Assembly: GCA_900765165.1 (NCBI GenBank)
Contig: CAAFQR010000152.1
Location: 1 to 36,677 of the forward strand
Reading direction: 5' to 3'
DNA: 36,677 nt
Source of the DNA: Veillonellaceae bacterium
GTDB lineage: Bacteria > Bacillota > Negativicutes > Veillonellales > Veillonellaceae
Below, in pieces: positions 1 to 8,844 of this stretch (its first letter is position 1; the number at the start of each line of letters is the position of its first letter). A program made the position numbers and the translations under genes. The notes below the pieces were generated by a model that saw nothing but the letters and a program-made list of their open reading frames with translations, was not told the DNA's origin and made no database searches.

Positions 1-726
1 TAAGCACTCACAGCTTTCGCGAGGCGGCTTCAGTTGTTTGGGTACGATGAGCTTAGCACCGATGGCATCTTCCAAAACGTTTTGGGTCATGCAACCACGG
101 GTGTCGACGCCATAGGGCGCGAGGTCATTGCCTTCGGCACAGGTGCGAATTGTAAGACCATGTCGTTTTCCAATTTCTACGAACGCTTTGCCTATGCGCG
201 CCCGTTCACCAACATTCACAGACCTCACTTCCGGAAAATTTCGCCGCGTCTTTTGATACAAGTCGATAAAGCTAATGACGCAGTGCTTCGTGTAACCTTC
301 TAATACGGAAGCCATGCGCTCAAACTCCGCAATATGGTAGTCTACCGTATATGTTTCGTTAATGAGTATCGGATCGTAGCGCCAATCGACGCAGTTGGGC
401 CCTACCTCATCAGACAACCGCTTAAAGGATTCCATCACCGTATCCTTGTGTGGCACATAAGGCTCAATATCGGTGCCGTACGGCGTTATGGTGACGAACC
501 AAAATTGGCGAAAATGGCTTATTTCACCAAGGCGCGCCAACATCGGCTGGGGATTCTTGGTACAAAAGCAGAGGATGTCCACCACGTCCGGCGACAGCTG
601 ATAGCGCTGCACCTGCTCCGGATAATACGGATTGCGCACCAACACATAACCTTCAGCAATGCGATTATAGAACCACTCGTTGAAATAAGCCGGAATATCC
701 GTACGCGAACCAGAATTGATAATCAT
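1..726 (-). CDS. DUF1848 family protein, C-terminus cut by window edge
   Basis: An open frame runs from an ATG at 724-726 down to base 1 without a stop (242 codons). The start is set by a strong ribosome binding site, AAAGGAGG, just upstream (734-740). The protein begins MIINSGSRTDIPAYFNEW and continues with YVLVRNP, LSPDVVDILCFCTKNP and CVDWRYDPI, the usual opening of DUF1848 proteins. In that family a cysteine-rich, radical-SAM-like C-terminus follows; here the last visible residues are CECL, the start of that cysteine cluster, and the rest lies outside the window. The biochemical role of the family is unknown to me. It is separated from the aconitase gene by a terminator and reads in the same direction. 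It contains two copies of the TGAAATAA octamer. Confidence 0.85.
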   Translation of the reverse strand, partial: MIINSGSRTDIPAYFNEWFYNRIAEGYVLVRNPYYPEQVQRYQLSPDVVDILCFCTKNPQPMLARLGEISHFRQFWFVTITPYGTDIEPYVPHKDTVMESFKRLSDEVGPNCVDWRYDPILINETYTVDYHIAEFERMASVLEGYTKHCVISFIDLYQKTRRNFPEVRSVNVGERARIGKAFVEIGKRHGLTIRTCAEGNDLAPYGVDTRGCMTQNVLEDAIGAKLIVPKQLKPPRESCECL

Positions 727-796
727 GGGAACACCTCCTTTCTAAGACTTAGCCGACACCAGCAGCCATTTATACCTCTATTATACCAACACAACA

Positions 797-827
797 AGCC
801 CCTGCGCCAATACACAGCGCAGGGGCT
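797..827 (-). terminator. Rho-independent terminator after the aconitase operon
   Basis: A perfect 11-bp stem (797-807 with 817-827, AGCCCCTGCGC / GCGCAGGGGCT) encloses a 9-nt loop. On the minus strand it lies just past the aconitase stop and is followed by a T-rich stretch (TTGTTGTGTT). Confidence 0.8.
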
Positions 828-843
828 CAATAGCAGTATGAAG

Positions 844-2814
844 TTATTTTTGTTTTGCTTTCACGTAACGCAAACGACCGCCGGCCAACAGCACGTCGAT
901 TTCTTCGTCAGACACGTCTACTTCGCAGTCGAAGCTGGTGCCTTTGGTGAGGTTTTGAACCGTCACTTTGCGTTGCGGCAACTGGGTGCGGAAGTCGTGG
1001 ATAGCCAGTTCGTCGCCTTGGTCAATGCCATCGTAAGCGGCGCTGTCAGCAAAGCGGAGCGGTACGACGCCGTGGTTAACGAGGTTACCACGATGGATGC
1101 GGGCCATGCTCTTGGCTATAACCGCCTTCACGCCTAGGTACATAGGATTAATGGCCGCATGTTCACGAGACGAGCCTTGGCCGTAATTCTCACCACCAAC
1201 GATGATGCTCTTACCCAATTCCTTCGCACGAGCCGCAAAAGTAGGATCGTAGTTGTGGTAGCAGTACTGGCTCATGAGCGGAATGTTGGAGCGCATGGAC
1301 GAAAACTCAGCGGACGCCGGCGTAATATCGTCGGTAGTGATGTTATCGCCTGCTTTAAGGCTAACCGTACAGTCCAGCGAATCGGATACGGGGTCAGGAA
1401 TTGGCAACGGTTTGATGTTAGGACCACGAACGATTTCCACCTTCGCCGCTTCTTCCGGTGGTAACGGTGGCAACAACATAGAATCGTCAATGGGATACTG
1501 TACCGGTTCATGAATCGAATCCAGCAGCACTACATCATCGCCCATGATTTCAGCAGCCGTAGCAAAGGAGCCTTTCACAGCGGTGGCAGCCGCTGTTTCC
1601 GGGCTAGCCAAATAAAGCTTAGCCGTCGGGTTACCGCTGCGGCCGGCGAAGTTACGATTCGACGTGCGCACCGCCACGCCGTTGGTAGCCGGTGTCTGGC
1701 CGATACCACAGCAAGGGCCACAGGAAATTTCGAGGAAACGCACACCGGCGTCGAGGAGCATTTCAATGTAACCATCGCGCAAAAGCTGCTTGTAAGTTTG
1801 GCGCGTTGCTACACCGCACACACAGCTTACATTATCATTGACATGACGGCCTTTGAGCACCAGCGCTGCCTTCGCGATGTCGCCATAACTGCCATTCGTG
1901 CAGCTACCGATGAACACCTGCTGCACCGGCGTGGTCGGTAATTCGCTAACCGGATGCACATTGTCCGGCTGATTCGGGCACGCCATCAGCGGTTCTAATT
2001 TGCTAAGGTCAATAGACTCTGTTTCGTCATAGGAGCAACCTTCGTCAGGCAACCACGGCGTGTAGTCCTCACCGCGACCTTGAGCTTCTAGGAACTGGCG
2101 CACTACATCGTCCGCCGGGAATACCGACGTAGTAGCACCCATTTCGGCGCCCATATTGGCAATCGTTTCGCGTTCCATAACGTCCAACGTATCAACGCCG
2201 GGACCGGTGTATTCAAAAATACAGCCCAAGCCGCCTTTAACGCCATGACGGCGCAACATTTCAAGCACTACATCCTTCGCCGCAACACCGGGCTTCAAAG
2301 AACCGGTGAGTTGCACGTTAATCACCTTCGGCATCGAAATGCGTAGCGGCTGACCGGCCATGACCATGGCCGCATCCATACCGCCACCACCGATGGCGAG
2401 CATGCCGATAGCCCCTCCGGACGGCGTGTGGCTGTCTGTGCCGAGGCTCATTTTACCAGGTTTACCAAAGCGAGCCAAATGAACGGAGTGCATGATGCCG
2501 TTCCCAGGCCGCGACAGCCAAATGCCGTAGTGCTGCGCCAAGGTCTGCAAGAAAATGTGGTCGTCCGGCGTCTTGCTATCCATGTAGAGCAAATTGTGAT
2601 CCAAATAGCTAACGGACACCTCGGTCTGGACCCGCGGAATGCCGACGCCTTCAAAAGCGAGGTACGACATAACCGCGTTGATATCGTGCGTCAACGTCTG
2701 GTCCACCTTCAGCGTAATATCCGTGCCCGGTGCCACGAAGCTAGCGCCCTTATCTAAAGCAGGTGCCAACAAATGGGCCCCAATTAATTTCTGCGTTAAA
2801 TTCAAAGCTGTCAT
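844..2814 (-). CDS. acn: Aconitate hydratase (aconitase)
   Basis: The 656-residue protein carries the aconitase signatures: IGSCTNGS with Cys305, SCGPCCGIGQTPA with Cys365 and Cys368 (the expected [4Fe-4S] ligands), the early GTDSHTPSGG motif near residue 125, and the C-terminal swivel domain motif GGENYGQGSSREHAA. The family interconverts citrate, cis-aconitate and isocitrate, and some members act on related tricarboxylates. It is shorter than E. coli AcnA (about 890) and matches the shorter bacterial type. The ATG starts one base after the stop of the RraA-like gene, so it is the last gene of a tightly coupled operon with a transporter and a lactonase-like protein. That context points to use of an external tricarboxylate rather than only a housekeeping TCA step; the substrate is an inference. 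Confidence 0.93.
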   Translation of the reverse strand: MTALNLTQKLIGAHLLAPALDKGASFVAPGTDITLKVDQTLTHDINAVMSYLAFEGVGIPRVQTEVSVSYLDHNLLYMDSKTPDDHIFLQTLAQHYGIWLSRPGNGIMHSVHLARFGKPGKMSLGTDSHTPSGGAIGMLAIGGGGMDAAMVMAGQPLRISMPKVINVQLTGSLKPGVAAKDVVLEMLRRHGVKGGLGCIFEYTGPGVDTLDVMERETIANMGAEMGATTSVFPADDVVRQFLEAQGRGEDYTPWLPDEGCSYDETESIDLSKLEPLMACPNQPDNVHPVSELPTTPVQQVFIGSCTNGSYGDIAKAALVLKGRHVNDNVSCVCGVATRQTYKQLLRDGYIEMLLDAGVRFLEISCGPCCGIGQTPATNGVAVRTSNRNFAGRSGNPTAKLYLASPETAAATAVKGSFATAAEIMGDDVVLLDSIHEPVQYPIDDSMLLPPLPPEEAAKVEIVRGPNIKPLPIPDPVSDSLDCTVSLKAGDNITTDDITPASAEFSSMRSNIPLMSQYCYHNYDPTFAARAKELGKSIIVGGENYGQGSSREHAAINPMYLGVKAVIAKSMARIHRGNLVNHGVVPLRFADSAAYDGIDQGDELAIHDFRTQLPQRKVTVQNLTKGTSFDCEVDVSDEEIDVLLAGGRLRYVKAKQK

Positions 2815-2815
2815 T

Positions 2816-3490
2816 CTATCGCAACCTTTCCTTGTCTAGTTTACCAGACTTGAAATACGTTTGCACCGCCGGTGCCATTAAACTTTCGTAATCCCTGTTT
2901 CCTGTGAAATCAAATGCCGCCACCCGCGCTTTGCGTTCTTCATCCTTCGCATCCTTGCGGCCTGCCGAAACCTGCGCCGTCATGAGCTGTTCTTTAGGGA
3001 TAACCAACACGCCATCTTCATCGGCGATGAGATAATCATCTAGGCGAATCGTGGTGCCTGCAATGTTGATGGGACTCCCTACCTGACCGGCTTCCTTCTT
3101 GGAGCCTGCATTGGGACGGAACCCACGGCCCCACACGGGAATGGGCACTTCATCTAAGCCCTTCTTGTCGCGCACATAGCCATCGATAACGATACCCTTG
3201 CAACCGCGACGATAGGCCGTAAACGCCTGAATATCGCCAATAAAGGAGCACGCTTCATAAAACGGCGTTCCTGTCGACACCACCATAATGCGGCCGTTTA
3301 TTTCAGAATACGTGGCCACGTGTACAAATAGCGTACTGCCTTCTAAGGCTTCCACAGGAAGAACCGGACCTTCTAAGCGTTCTTCCTTCGCCGCTAGGTT
3401 AAGAGGCTGCAAACCGCCTAAGGTCTGGCCATTTTCATAACCCATAGCCACTAGCGCATCGGCTAATGCCGTTAAACTTGTATCTATCAT
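2816..3490 (-). CDS. RraA-family aldolase/decarboxylase-like protein
   Basis: The 224-residue protein has the RraA/HMG-aldolase core: GCKGIVIDGYVRD, then PVWGRGFRP, then VGSPINIAGTTIRLDDYLIADEDGVLVIP near residues 105-170. Homologues include 4-hydroxy-4-methyl-2-oxoglutarate aldolases, oxaloacetate decarboxylases and the RNase E inhibitor RraA. The G-x20-R-D metal site is intact, which fits an aldolase or decarboxylase better than a regulator. It lies between a MatC-like transporter and aconitase in one operon, so a C-C cleavage or decarboxylation of an imported carboxylate is plausible. The start at 3490 has AGAGG about 11 bases upstream. It contains one TGAAATAA octamer using a rare ATA isoleucine codon. 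Confidence 0.85.
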   Translation of the reverse strand: MIDTSLTALADALVAMGYENGQTLGGLQPLNLAAKEERLEGPVLPVEALEGSTLFVHVATYSEINGRIMVVSTGTPFYEACSFIGDIQAFTAYRRGCKGIVIDGYVRDKKGLDEVPIPVWGRGFRPNAGSKKEAGQVGSPINIAGTTIRLDDYLIADEDGVLVIPKEQLMTAQVSAGRKDAKDEERKARVAAFDFTGNRDYESLMAPAVQTYFKSGKLDKERLR

Positions 3491-3548
3491 ACGCTTCTAA
3501 CCTCTATAACTGTATGGACTGCACAGTTCTGTGCTTCCTACAATCTCT

Positions 3549-4898
3549 TTATACAAACAAGCGATATACACCGCATATAGCCAACAAGGCTAAGATAACC
3601 AAGGTAATCACCGACCAAACCAACAACGACAAGAATACGTGATTGTTCTTTGCCGTACTGGTGGTCACTTTATTAGCCTCAGCCGCTACAGCAGCACTCT
3701 GCTTTTCTGCCATAATCGTGGCCAAGATCAACGCCCCTGTAGTCGAGAACGGGCTCACACCGGTAAAGGTACCGCCGATAACAACGAGCGACGCTAACTC
3801 AACGGGCGAAACAGAACCGCCCACCATGTTTGCTACTTCGCCGACAACCGGGATTAACGTAGGGAATACAACGCCAAGACCGGACGAGAACCACGACATA
3901 ATGCCGCCCGTTAAGCCCATAACCATAGACGCCGTATACTCATTCATGAGTAAGGACAACACAGAGGATATAAGCTTAATGCCGCCGGTAACAACCACTA
4001 ATTTCATGAGCATGCCAACGCCGCACACCATGATGAGCACGCCCCACGGCACGCCTTTAATGGCCTTCGCTTCATCGCCAGCGCCAAAGGCTAAGAGCAC
4101 CGCAGCGGCCACAAAGGACACGAGACCTACATTGCACTTAAACACGACAACTAAGAGTACAACCGCTACCAATGCCAAGAACGAAAACCACTGCATTTTA
4201 GAAAACGCAGGGAGCAAACGGCACTTGTGGGTTGTTATTTCAGAAGCATCACTGCTCGAAACCTCGGTGCCGTCAGTCGCCAACGACGGATTCGCTGTCA
4301 CCTTATAGCCCTTGTAATACACGAACGCCACAATGGCGCACACAATGCCCGTCAGCGTTTGGTTGATGATAAGCGCAGTGTCCAGCGGCGCCGTCACCCC
4401 GGCCATATTGATGAGCTCGCGCACCAGAATGCCTTCCGGCGTAATGGGACTCATGCGACCGGCAAACACGCCGAAGTCGGCGATTAAAGCCAGCATCAAC
4501 GGGTTAAAACCGCGGGCCCGGGCCACCGGAATGGCGAAGGCGGGCATAATAGCCAGCATGGGAATCGCGCCAGGACCGATAGCGGTCAGCACATAGCCAA
4601 CCACGAAGATAGTCACCGGCAAGAGCCACGCCTTGCTGCCGATGAGCTGCACGATGTGGCTCGACAACAGCTTAATGGTACCGTTTTCATTGAGCACACT
4701 GAAGAGAAATGTAACACCCATCAGGGTTACAAACAAACTGGCATCAAAGCCACTTAAAATCTGTTTATCCGGCATGAGCAACAGGCGCCCCAACAAGAAA
4801 GCACAGCCCATGGAAATAATACCAACGTTCATTTTGCGCCAAAAGCCTAGGGCGATGGCGCCACCAAGAAATACAATTGAAGTTACTGCCATGTCCAT
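3549..4898 (-). CDS. MatC-like / ion-transporter-superfamily carboxylate permease
   Basis: This is a 449-residue, very hydrophobic protein with about 11-12 predicted membrane segments. The N-terminal part (residues 1-150, including FVTLMGVTFLFSVLNENGTI and LTAIGPGAIPMLAIMPAFAIP) resembles the MatC N-terminal domain of dicarboxylate carriers. The C-terminal part has a second GP/GT-rich hairpin-like region (MVGGSVSPVELASLVVIGGTFTGVSPFSTTG), typical of the arsenite/Na+:H+/DASS-type ion-transporter superfamily. It probably imports a di- or tricarboxylate for the aconitase and RraA enzymes beside it. The start at 4898 follows AGAGGAG at 9-base spacing; a second in-frame ATG lies two codons later. 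It is 21 bases downstream of the lactonase gene. Confidence 0.8.
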   Translation of the reverse strand: MDMAVTSIVFLGGAIALGFWRKMNVGIISMGCAFLLGRLLLMPDKQILSGFDASLFVTLMGVTFLFSVLNENGTIKLLSSHIVQLIGSKAWLLPVTIFVVGYVLTAIGPGAIPMLAIMPAFAIPVARARGFNPLMLALIADFGVFAGRMSPITPEGILVRELINMAGVTAPLDTALIINQTLTGIVCAIVAFVYYKGYKVTANPSLATDGTEVSSSDASEITTHKCRLLPAFSKMQWFSFLALVAVVLLVVVFKCNVGLVSFVAAAVLLAFGAGDEAKAIKGVPWGVLIMVCGVGMLMKLVVVTGGIKLISSVLSLLMNEYTASMVMGLTGGIMSWFSSGLGVVFPTLIPVVGEVANMVGGSVSPVELASLVVIGGTFTGVSPFSTTGALILATIMAEKQSAAVAAEANKVTTSTAKNNHVFLSLLVWSVITLVILALLAICGVYRLFV

Positions 4899-4919
4899 CC
4901 TTACTATCTCCTCTCTGCG

Positions 4920-5717
4920 CTACGTAAGGTTTTTGGTAGCAAACACAACGCCTGTAGGGCTCTTCACCGGAATGGTGCGGCCCGTAAACACCGGCTCGCC
5001 CGTTTCCGGATTGCAATCGAAAATGCGAATCGTATCACTGTCTTCATTGGCCACTAAAAGCTCGCCTGTAGGCATCCACGTAAAGAAGCGCGGCGTAAGG
5101 CCTAAGCACGGCACCCAGCCCATGCAGGTAAGGTAACCGGTCTGTTCATTGATGCGATACCACGCAATGCTCTCGTGAATGCGGTTCGTCACATACAAAA
5201 ACGGCTTCGTCGGGTGGATCAAAACGGCGCTGGCCTGCCCTTGACCGGTATAGGTTTCCGGCAATGACGGCACGATTTGCCGTGCCTCTAACGTGCCCGT
5301 CGCTTCGTCGAATTCATAGAACGTAACGCTGTTGCCCTTTTCGTTAATGCCATAGACGCGGCGATTGTCCGTCGCTACTGCTACGTGGCGCGGTTCAAAG
5401 TACGTACGCGCATCAATATGGCTCTTCATGGTGAAATGACCCGTCTCACTGCTAAACCCGATAACGTAAATTCGTTCATAGCCCACACCACGTCCCTGGG
5501 TAGGCACAAATAAATAGCGACCGGTCTTGTCCCATTCACACTGATGCGCATGGGATACACCCTTCGGCGGTTCACCGTTCTTACCGGGCACACCTTCGAG
5601 GTGAATCACGTCCACAACGTCGCCTAAGGAACCGTCTTTGGCGATTTCATACACCGAAATCCCTTCGCCGCGCGCATTGCGCGCCTTTGTCGTTCGACAT
5701 GCTGTATACGCAAACAT
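4920..5717 (-). CDS. Lactonase-family beta-propeller protein with apparent internal deletion
   Basis: The 265-residue protein belongs to the YbhE / 6-phosphogluconolactonase-like (Lactonase, 7-bladed propeller) family. Recognisable segments are the N-terminal FAYTACRTTKARNARGEGISVYEI, then DGSLGDVVDVIHLEG, HAHQCEWDKTGRYLFVPTQG, EPRHVAVATDNRRVYGINE and the C-terminal LLVANEDSDTIRIFD. Full-length members are about 340-380 residues. Here the N-terminal strand (to about residue 24) joins directly to a segment that normally lies about 100 residues later, so roughly two blades are absent without loss of frame. The start at 5717 has GGAGAGG upstream and is the first gene of the operon. Whether the protein still folds or hydrolyses a lactone is uncertain. 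Confidence 0.8.
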   Translation of the reverse strand: MFAYTACRTTKARNARGEGISVYEIAKDGSLGDVVDVIHLEGVPGKNGEPPKGVSHAHQCEWDKTGRYLFVPTQGRGVGYERIYVIGFSSETGHFTMKSHIDARTYFEPRHVAVATDNRRVYGINEKGNSVTFYEFDEATGTLEARQIVPSLPETYTGQGQASAVLIHPTKPFLYVTNRIHESIAWYRINEQTGYLTCMGWVPCLGLTPRFFTWMPTGELLVANEDSDTIRIFDCNPETGEPVFTGRTIPVKSPTGVVFATKNLT

Positions 5718-6057
5718 ACTACTTACCTCTCCATAATCTAAAACCTATTTACTGAGCAAAAGCGCTTCGGATCCACTGGCCTTTGCCTACGTTCATATGC
5801 GTTAATCGCATCGCTCTATCTGTTTTAATCATACTATATATGAGTTACTTGCGGATAATATTATATTATGATTCACTGATAATATTTTGTTATCAGAAAC
5901 ACGAGCGTAAGTTTCTATGTTCTCCTCATGAAAATGTGCTATAGTAAATATATATCTAAGAATATCGAACTCAGCTTAGCGTGCTGAGGAGGCTAGTTAT
6001 TTCACAGGAAGTGCGGCAAAACCGCACGATTCCTGCTGTTGTTACAAGGAGGTTGCT
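5718..6057. promoter_or_regulatory. Divergent regulatory region between the carboxylate operon and malY
   Basis: This 340-bp AT-rich gap holds two inverted repeats: 5855-5869 (ATAATA-TTA-TATTAT) and 5876-5896 (CTGATAA-TATTTTG-TTATCAG), both operator-like. A minus-strand -10 candidate TATGAT lies at 5828-5833 and a plus-strand -10 candidate TATAGT at 5940-5945; no good -35 boxes were found for either. No regulator gene is adjacent, so the cognate protein is unknown. Confidence 0.45.
6005..6035 (+). other. Stem-loop in the malY leader
   Basis: CAGGAA-GTGCGG (6005-6016) pairs with CCGCAC-ga-TTCCTG (6022-6035) around a CAAAA loop, giving 12 pairs with a 2-nt bulge. It ends 11 bases before the malY Shine-Dalgarno sequence and has no T-tract, so it is more likely an mRNA-stability or translational element than a terminator. 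A TTATTTCA octamer directly abuts its 5' side. Confidence 0.55.
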
Positions 6058-7251
6058 ATGACCAGAGAAGAGTTTTTGACCAAATATGCTGTGGATCGGC
6101 GCGGCACGGATTCCGTAAAATGGGATAAGGTGGGCAAAATCTATGGTAATCCAGACGCGACGCCTATGTTTATTGCCGATATGGATTTCAGTATTCCCGA
6201 AACGGTGCAGCAGGCCATCAAGGACCGCGTAACGGACGGCGCTTTTGGCTACACGGTAGTGGGCGCTCACTATTACGAAGCGCTGGCACTGTGGCTGGAA
6301 GAACGTCACAATTACACTATCGACACGACGTGGGTACGCGTAACCACCGGTGTCGTTAACGCCATTTACCGCGCGCTCTATGCGCTGACACAGCCCGGCG
6401 ACAGCGTGATGATTCTCACGCCGGTGTACCCGCCGTTCCACTTCGCCGTGAAAGACACGGAGCGCCGCTTGGTGCAGTGCGATTTATTCCGCGATGGCGA
6501 TTATCGCTACCACATCGACTTTGAATGCGTGACCGCCGCCATCGAAGAACACAACGTGAAGGCTATCGTGTTCTGCAATCCGCACAATCCGGTGGGCCGT
6601 GTTTGGACCGAAGCTGAAATGAACCGCCTCTTCCAGATTTGCGCCGACCATGATGTGCTCATCATCAGCGATGAAATTCACCAGGACATTATCCTTGGCG
6701 ACACACCGTTTACGCCGGCCTTAACCGTTGGCGACGGCCAGTTCCAGGACCGCCTCATCGTCCTCGGTGCGGCTACGAAGACGTTCAACTTAGCGTCGCT
6801 GCCCATGTCGCACGTCATCATTCCGAACCAGGAATTGCGCCGTGCTTACGACGTTCAGGTCAATAAAATGGACCACTGCGAACCGTCCGTGTTGAGCATG
6901 ATTGCCACGGAAATGGCGTACCGCATTGGTGCCGAATGGCTCGATGCCTTGCTTGATGTGATTCGTGAAAATGACCGCTTATTCCGCACGACCTTGTTGG
7001 AAAAGGCGCCGAAGCTGGCCATTTCGCCACTAGAAGGTACCTACCTTACTTGGGTCGATTTCGCCGCTTACGTAGCGCCGGCCGATTTGAAGGCGTTCCT
7101 CGTAGAAACGTGCAACGTAGCACCGAACTGGGGCGAAACCTTTGCCCGCAACTGCCGCACCTTCGCTCGCTTCAACCTAGCCACTACGCCGGAAAACGTA
7201 GTCGCCGTAGCAGAACGCATTGGCGATGCACTGCAGAAACTTCAAAAATAA
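6058..7251 (+). CDS. malY: MalY/PatB-type cystathionine beta-lyase (C-S lyase), PLP-dependent
   Basis: The 397-residue fold-type I PLP enzyme starts with the family-typical MTREEFLTKYAVDRRGTDSVKW and FIADMDF. It carries FCNPHNPVGRVW (Asn174), SDEIHQD (Asp205) and the PLP lysine Lys241 in GAATKTFNLASLP. The MalY/PatB branch cleaves cystathionine or cysteine to a thiol or H2S, pyruvate and ammonia; some members moonlight as regulators. The start has AGGAGG 5 bases upstream (6047-6052). The gene is monocistronic, ends at a strong terminator and is divergent from the carboxylate operon. A general aminotransferase activity cannot be excluded from sequence alone. Confidence 0.9.
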   Translation: MTREEFLTKYAVDRRGTDSVKWDKVGKIYGNPDATPMFIADMDFSIPETVQQAIKDRVTDGAFGYTVVGAHYYEALALWLEERHNYTIDTTWVRVTTGVVNAIYRALYALTQPGDSVMILTPVYPPFHFAVKDTERRLVQCDLFRDGDYRYHIDFECVTAAIEEHNVKAIVFCNPHNPVGRVWTEAEMNRLFQICADHDVLIISDEIHQDIILGDTPFTPALTVGDGQFQDRLIVLGAATKTFNLASLPMSHVIIPNQELRRAYDVQVNKMDHCEPSVLSMIATEMAYRIGAEWLDALLDVIRENDRLFRTTLLEKAPKLAISPLEGTYLTWVDFAAYVAPADLKAFLVETCNVAPNWGETFARNCRTFARFNLATTPENVVAVAERIGDALQKLQK

Positions 7252-7264
7252 AATAAACGCAAAC

Positions 7265-7300
7265 AGCCCCACACCAGCAATCACTGATGTGGGGCTTTGT
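7265..7300. terminator. Bidirectional terminator between malY and gltD
   Basis: AGCCCCACA (7265-7273) pairs with TGTGGGGCT (7288-7296), with an extra CAG/CTG pairing inside. TTTGTTG follows on the plus strand, and a T-rich stretch (TGTTTGCGTTTATTTT) follows on the minus strand. It serves two convergent genes. Confidence 0.8.
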
Positions 7301-7361
7301 TGTATATTACTTTGTCAGCGCGCGCACTACAGATGCAAGCGCTAGTGATAGCACAAACGGC

Positions 7362-8738
7362 TTAGAGGCTGTTCGTTTCACCTAAGTAGCGTTTGGCTTC
7401 GCAGTAGTTAACCATGCCTTCCACGACTTTCTTCGCCGCGCGCATAGCGAGCACTACGGTAGCCGGTTTATGCACTACGTCACCGCCGGCAAATACGCCG
7501 GGACGACTTGTCATGCCGTACGGCATTTCACGAGTAATGATGTAGCCATCTTCGTTGAGCTCGATGTTATTGCCAGGGCCGCTGAGCTTCGTGTTCGGCT
7601 TGTGACCGATAGCGATGATAATCTTGTTCGCCGGGATGACAAATTCTTCGCCGGTCGGCGTCATCTTGCCGTTTTCGTCCACGTCCTGACGTTCGCAGCG
7701 CAGACCTGTTACCGCATTGCCTTCGCCTTCCACAGCCTTCGGTGCGGAGTAGAATTTGAAATCAACCCCTTCTTCCTTGGCTTCTTCGTATTCAGACTTC
7801 AAAGCACTCATGTTGGCTTCGCCGCGACGGTACGCTACCGTAACAGACGCAGCGCCTAAGCGCACGCACGTGCGAGCGGCGTCCATAGCCACGTTACCGG
7901 CGCCGATAACCACTACATTGTCACCTTTCTTCACGTGGATATTGTCTTCAGAGCCGGTGCCGTTCTGCAAATGCTGCACCGCCATCAACAATTCCATAGC
8001 CTGGAACACATCGTCCTTGTCATCGCCGGGCATCGGCAATTCCATCGGCACGTGAGTACCAATAGCGATGAAAATGGCGTCGTAGCCTTCATTCATCAGG
8101 TCATCGATGTTGCGATCCGGACCGATGAAGGTATTACACTCGAATTTTACGCCCAGTACTTCCAGGCGTTTTATTTCACGGCGCACAACGTCCTTACTCA
8201 AGCGGAACGACGGAATGCCGTAGAGCAAAATGCCGCCCGGTTCGTCCAAACGTTCAAAAACAGTCACTTCGTAACCTAAGCGCGCCATGTCGCCGGCAAC
8301 GGTCAAACCAGCCGGGCCGGAGCCGATAACGGCAATCTTGCCTTGGTCTTTGATGATATATTTCTGCTTGCGCAGTGCGTATTTACTTTCAAAATCAGCG
8401 GCGAAACGTTCCAACTTACCAATATTAATCGGCTTGTTTGCACGATTCAAGATGCAGTGACCTTCGCACTGCTTTTCGCGCGGGCACACGCGGCCACACA
8501 CGGCCGGCAAATTGCTCTTTTCGCCGATAATATCGTTAGCTTCGCCAAAATTCCCTTGCGCCATCGCATGGATGAAACGGGGAATTTCATTTTCAATAGG
8601 GCAGCCGGTTCGGCACAACGGCTTTGCACAATTAAGGCAACGCTTCGCTTCTGCCAACGCCTCTTCTAATGTATAATCTGCGTCACCATGCACCGGTGTC
8701 GGCACTTTGACGCTTTTAGTTTCATCCGATACTGCCAT
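7362..8738 (-). CDS. gltD: GltD-like NADPH-dependent glutamate synthase small subunit / FAD oxidoreductase
   Basis: The 458-residue protein begins with a cysteine-rich domain (Cys34, 37, 42, 46 and Cys81, 85, 91, 95) that binds two [4Fe-4S] clusters in this family. It continues with an FAD-binding GSGPAGLTVAGDMARLGY near residue 137, an NAD(P)H-binding VIGAGNVAMDAARTCVRLGA near residue 277, and the C-terminal FAGGDVV. Homologues are the GltB-partner small subunit, the stand-alone archaeal/clostridial GltA, and the NfnB/SudA subunit of ferredoxin:NADP oxidoreductases. No large glutamate synthase subunit or NfnA-like partner is adjacent, so the exact role is open. The start has AGGAGG 7 bases upstream. 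It contains one TTATTTCA octamer. Confidence 0.88.
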   Translation of the reverse strand: MAVSDETKSVKVPTPVHGDADYTLEEALAEAKRCLNCAKPLCRTGCPIENEIPRFIHAMAQGNFGEANDIIGEKSNLPAVCGRVCPREKQCEGHCILNRANKPINIGKLERFAADFESKYALRKQKYIIKDQGKIAVIGSGPAGLTVAGDMARLGYEVTVFERLDEPGGILLYGIPSFRLSKDVVRREIKRLEVLGVKFECNTFIGPDRNIDDLMNEGYDAIFIAIGTHVPMELPMPGDDKDDVFQAMELLMAVQHLQNGTGSEDNIHVKKGDNVVVIGAGNVAMDAARTCVRLGAASVTVAYRRGEANMSALKSEYEEAKEEGVDFKFYSAPKAVEGEGNAVTGLRCERQDVDENGKMTPTGEEFVIPANKIIIAIGHKPNTKLSGPGNNIELNEDGYIITREMPYGMTSRPGVFAGGDVVHKPATVVLAMRAAKKVVEGMVNYCEAKRYLGETNSL

Positions 8739-8817
8739 AATAAACCTCCTCTGCCCGCCCCAAGCGGTCTATACCTTCTGTAAATTGCCTGTTTGTACAT
8801 TGTAACACGACATGCGT

Positions 8818-8844
8818 ATTATAGCATAGTACATTTTCGCACAA
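8818..8844 (-). promoter_or_regulatory. Probable promoter of gltD
   Basis: On the minus strand an extended -10 element TGCTATAAT (-10 at 8818-8823) lies 80 bases before the start codon. The best -35 candidate is TTGTGC (8839-8844) at 15-base spacing. Confidence 0.5.

Noticed and set aside
334..1137. A 267-codon plus-strand open frame overlapping the DUF1848 and aconitase genes
   Set aside because: It is antisense to two well-supported genes, crosses their terminator, has no ribosome site and no recognisable motif.
3643..5136. Long plus-strand frames (221 and 167 codons) opposite the MatC-like transporter gene
   Set aside because: They mirror codon-position bias of the real minus-strand gene and match no family.
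6009..6016. AAGTGCGG, the core of the Haemophilus uptake sequence, in the malY leader
   Set aside because: It occurs as one arm of a local hairpin and I saw no other copies; chance is sufficient.
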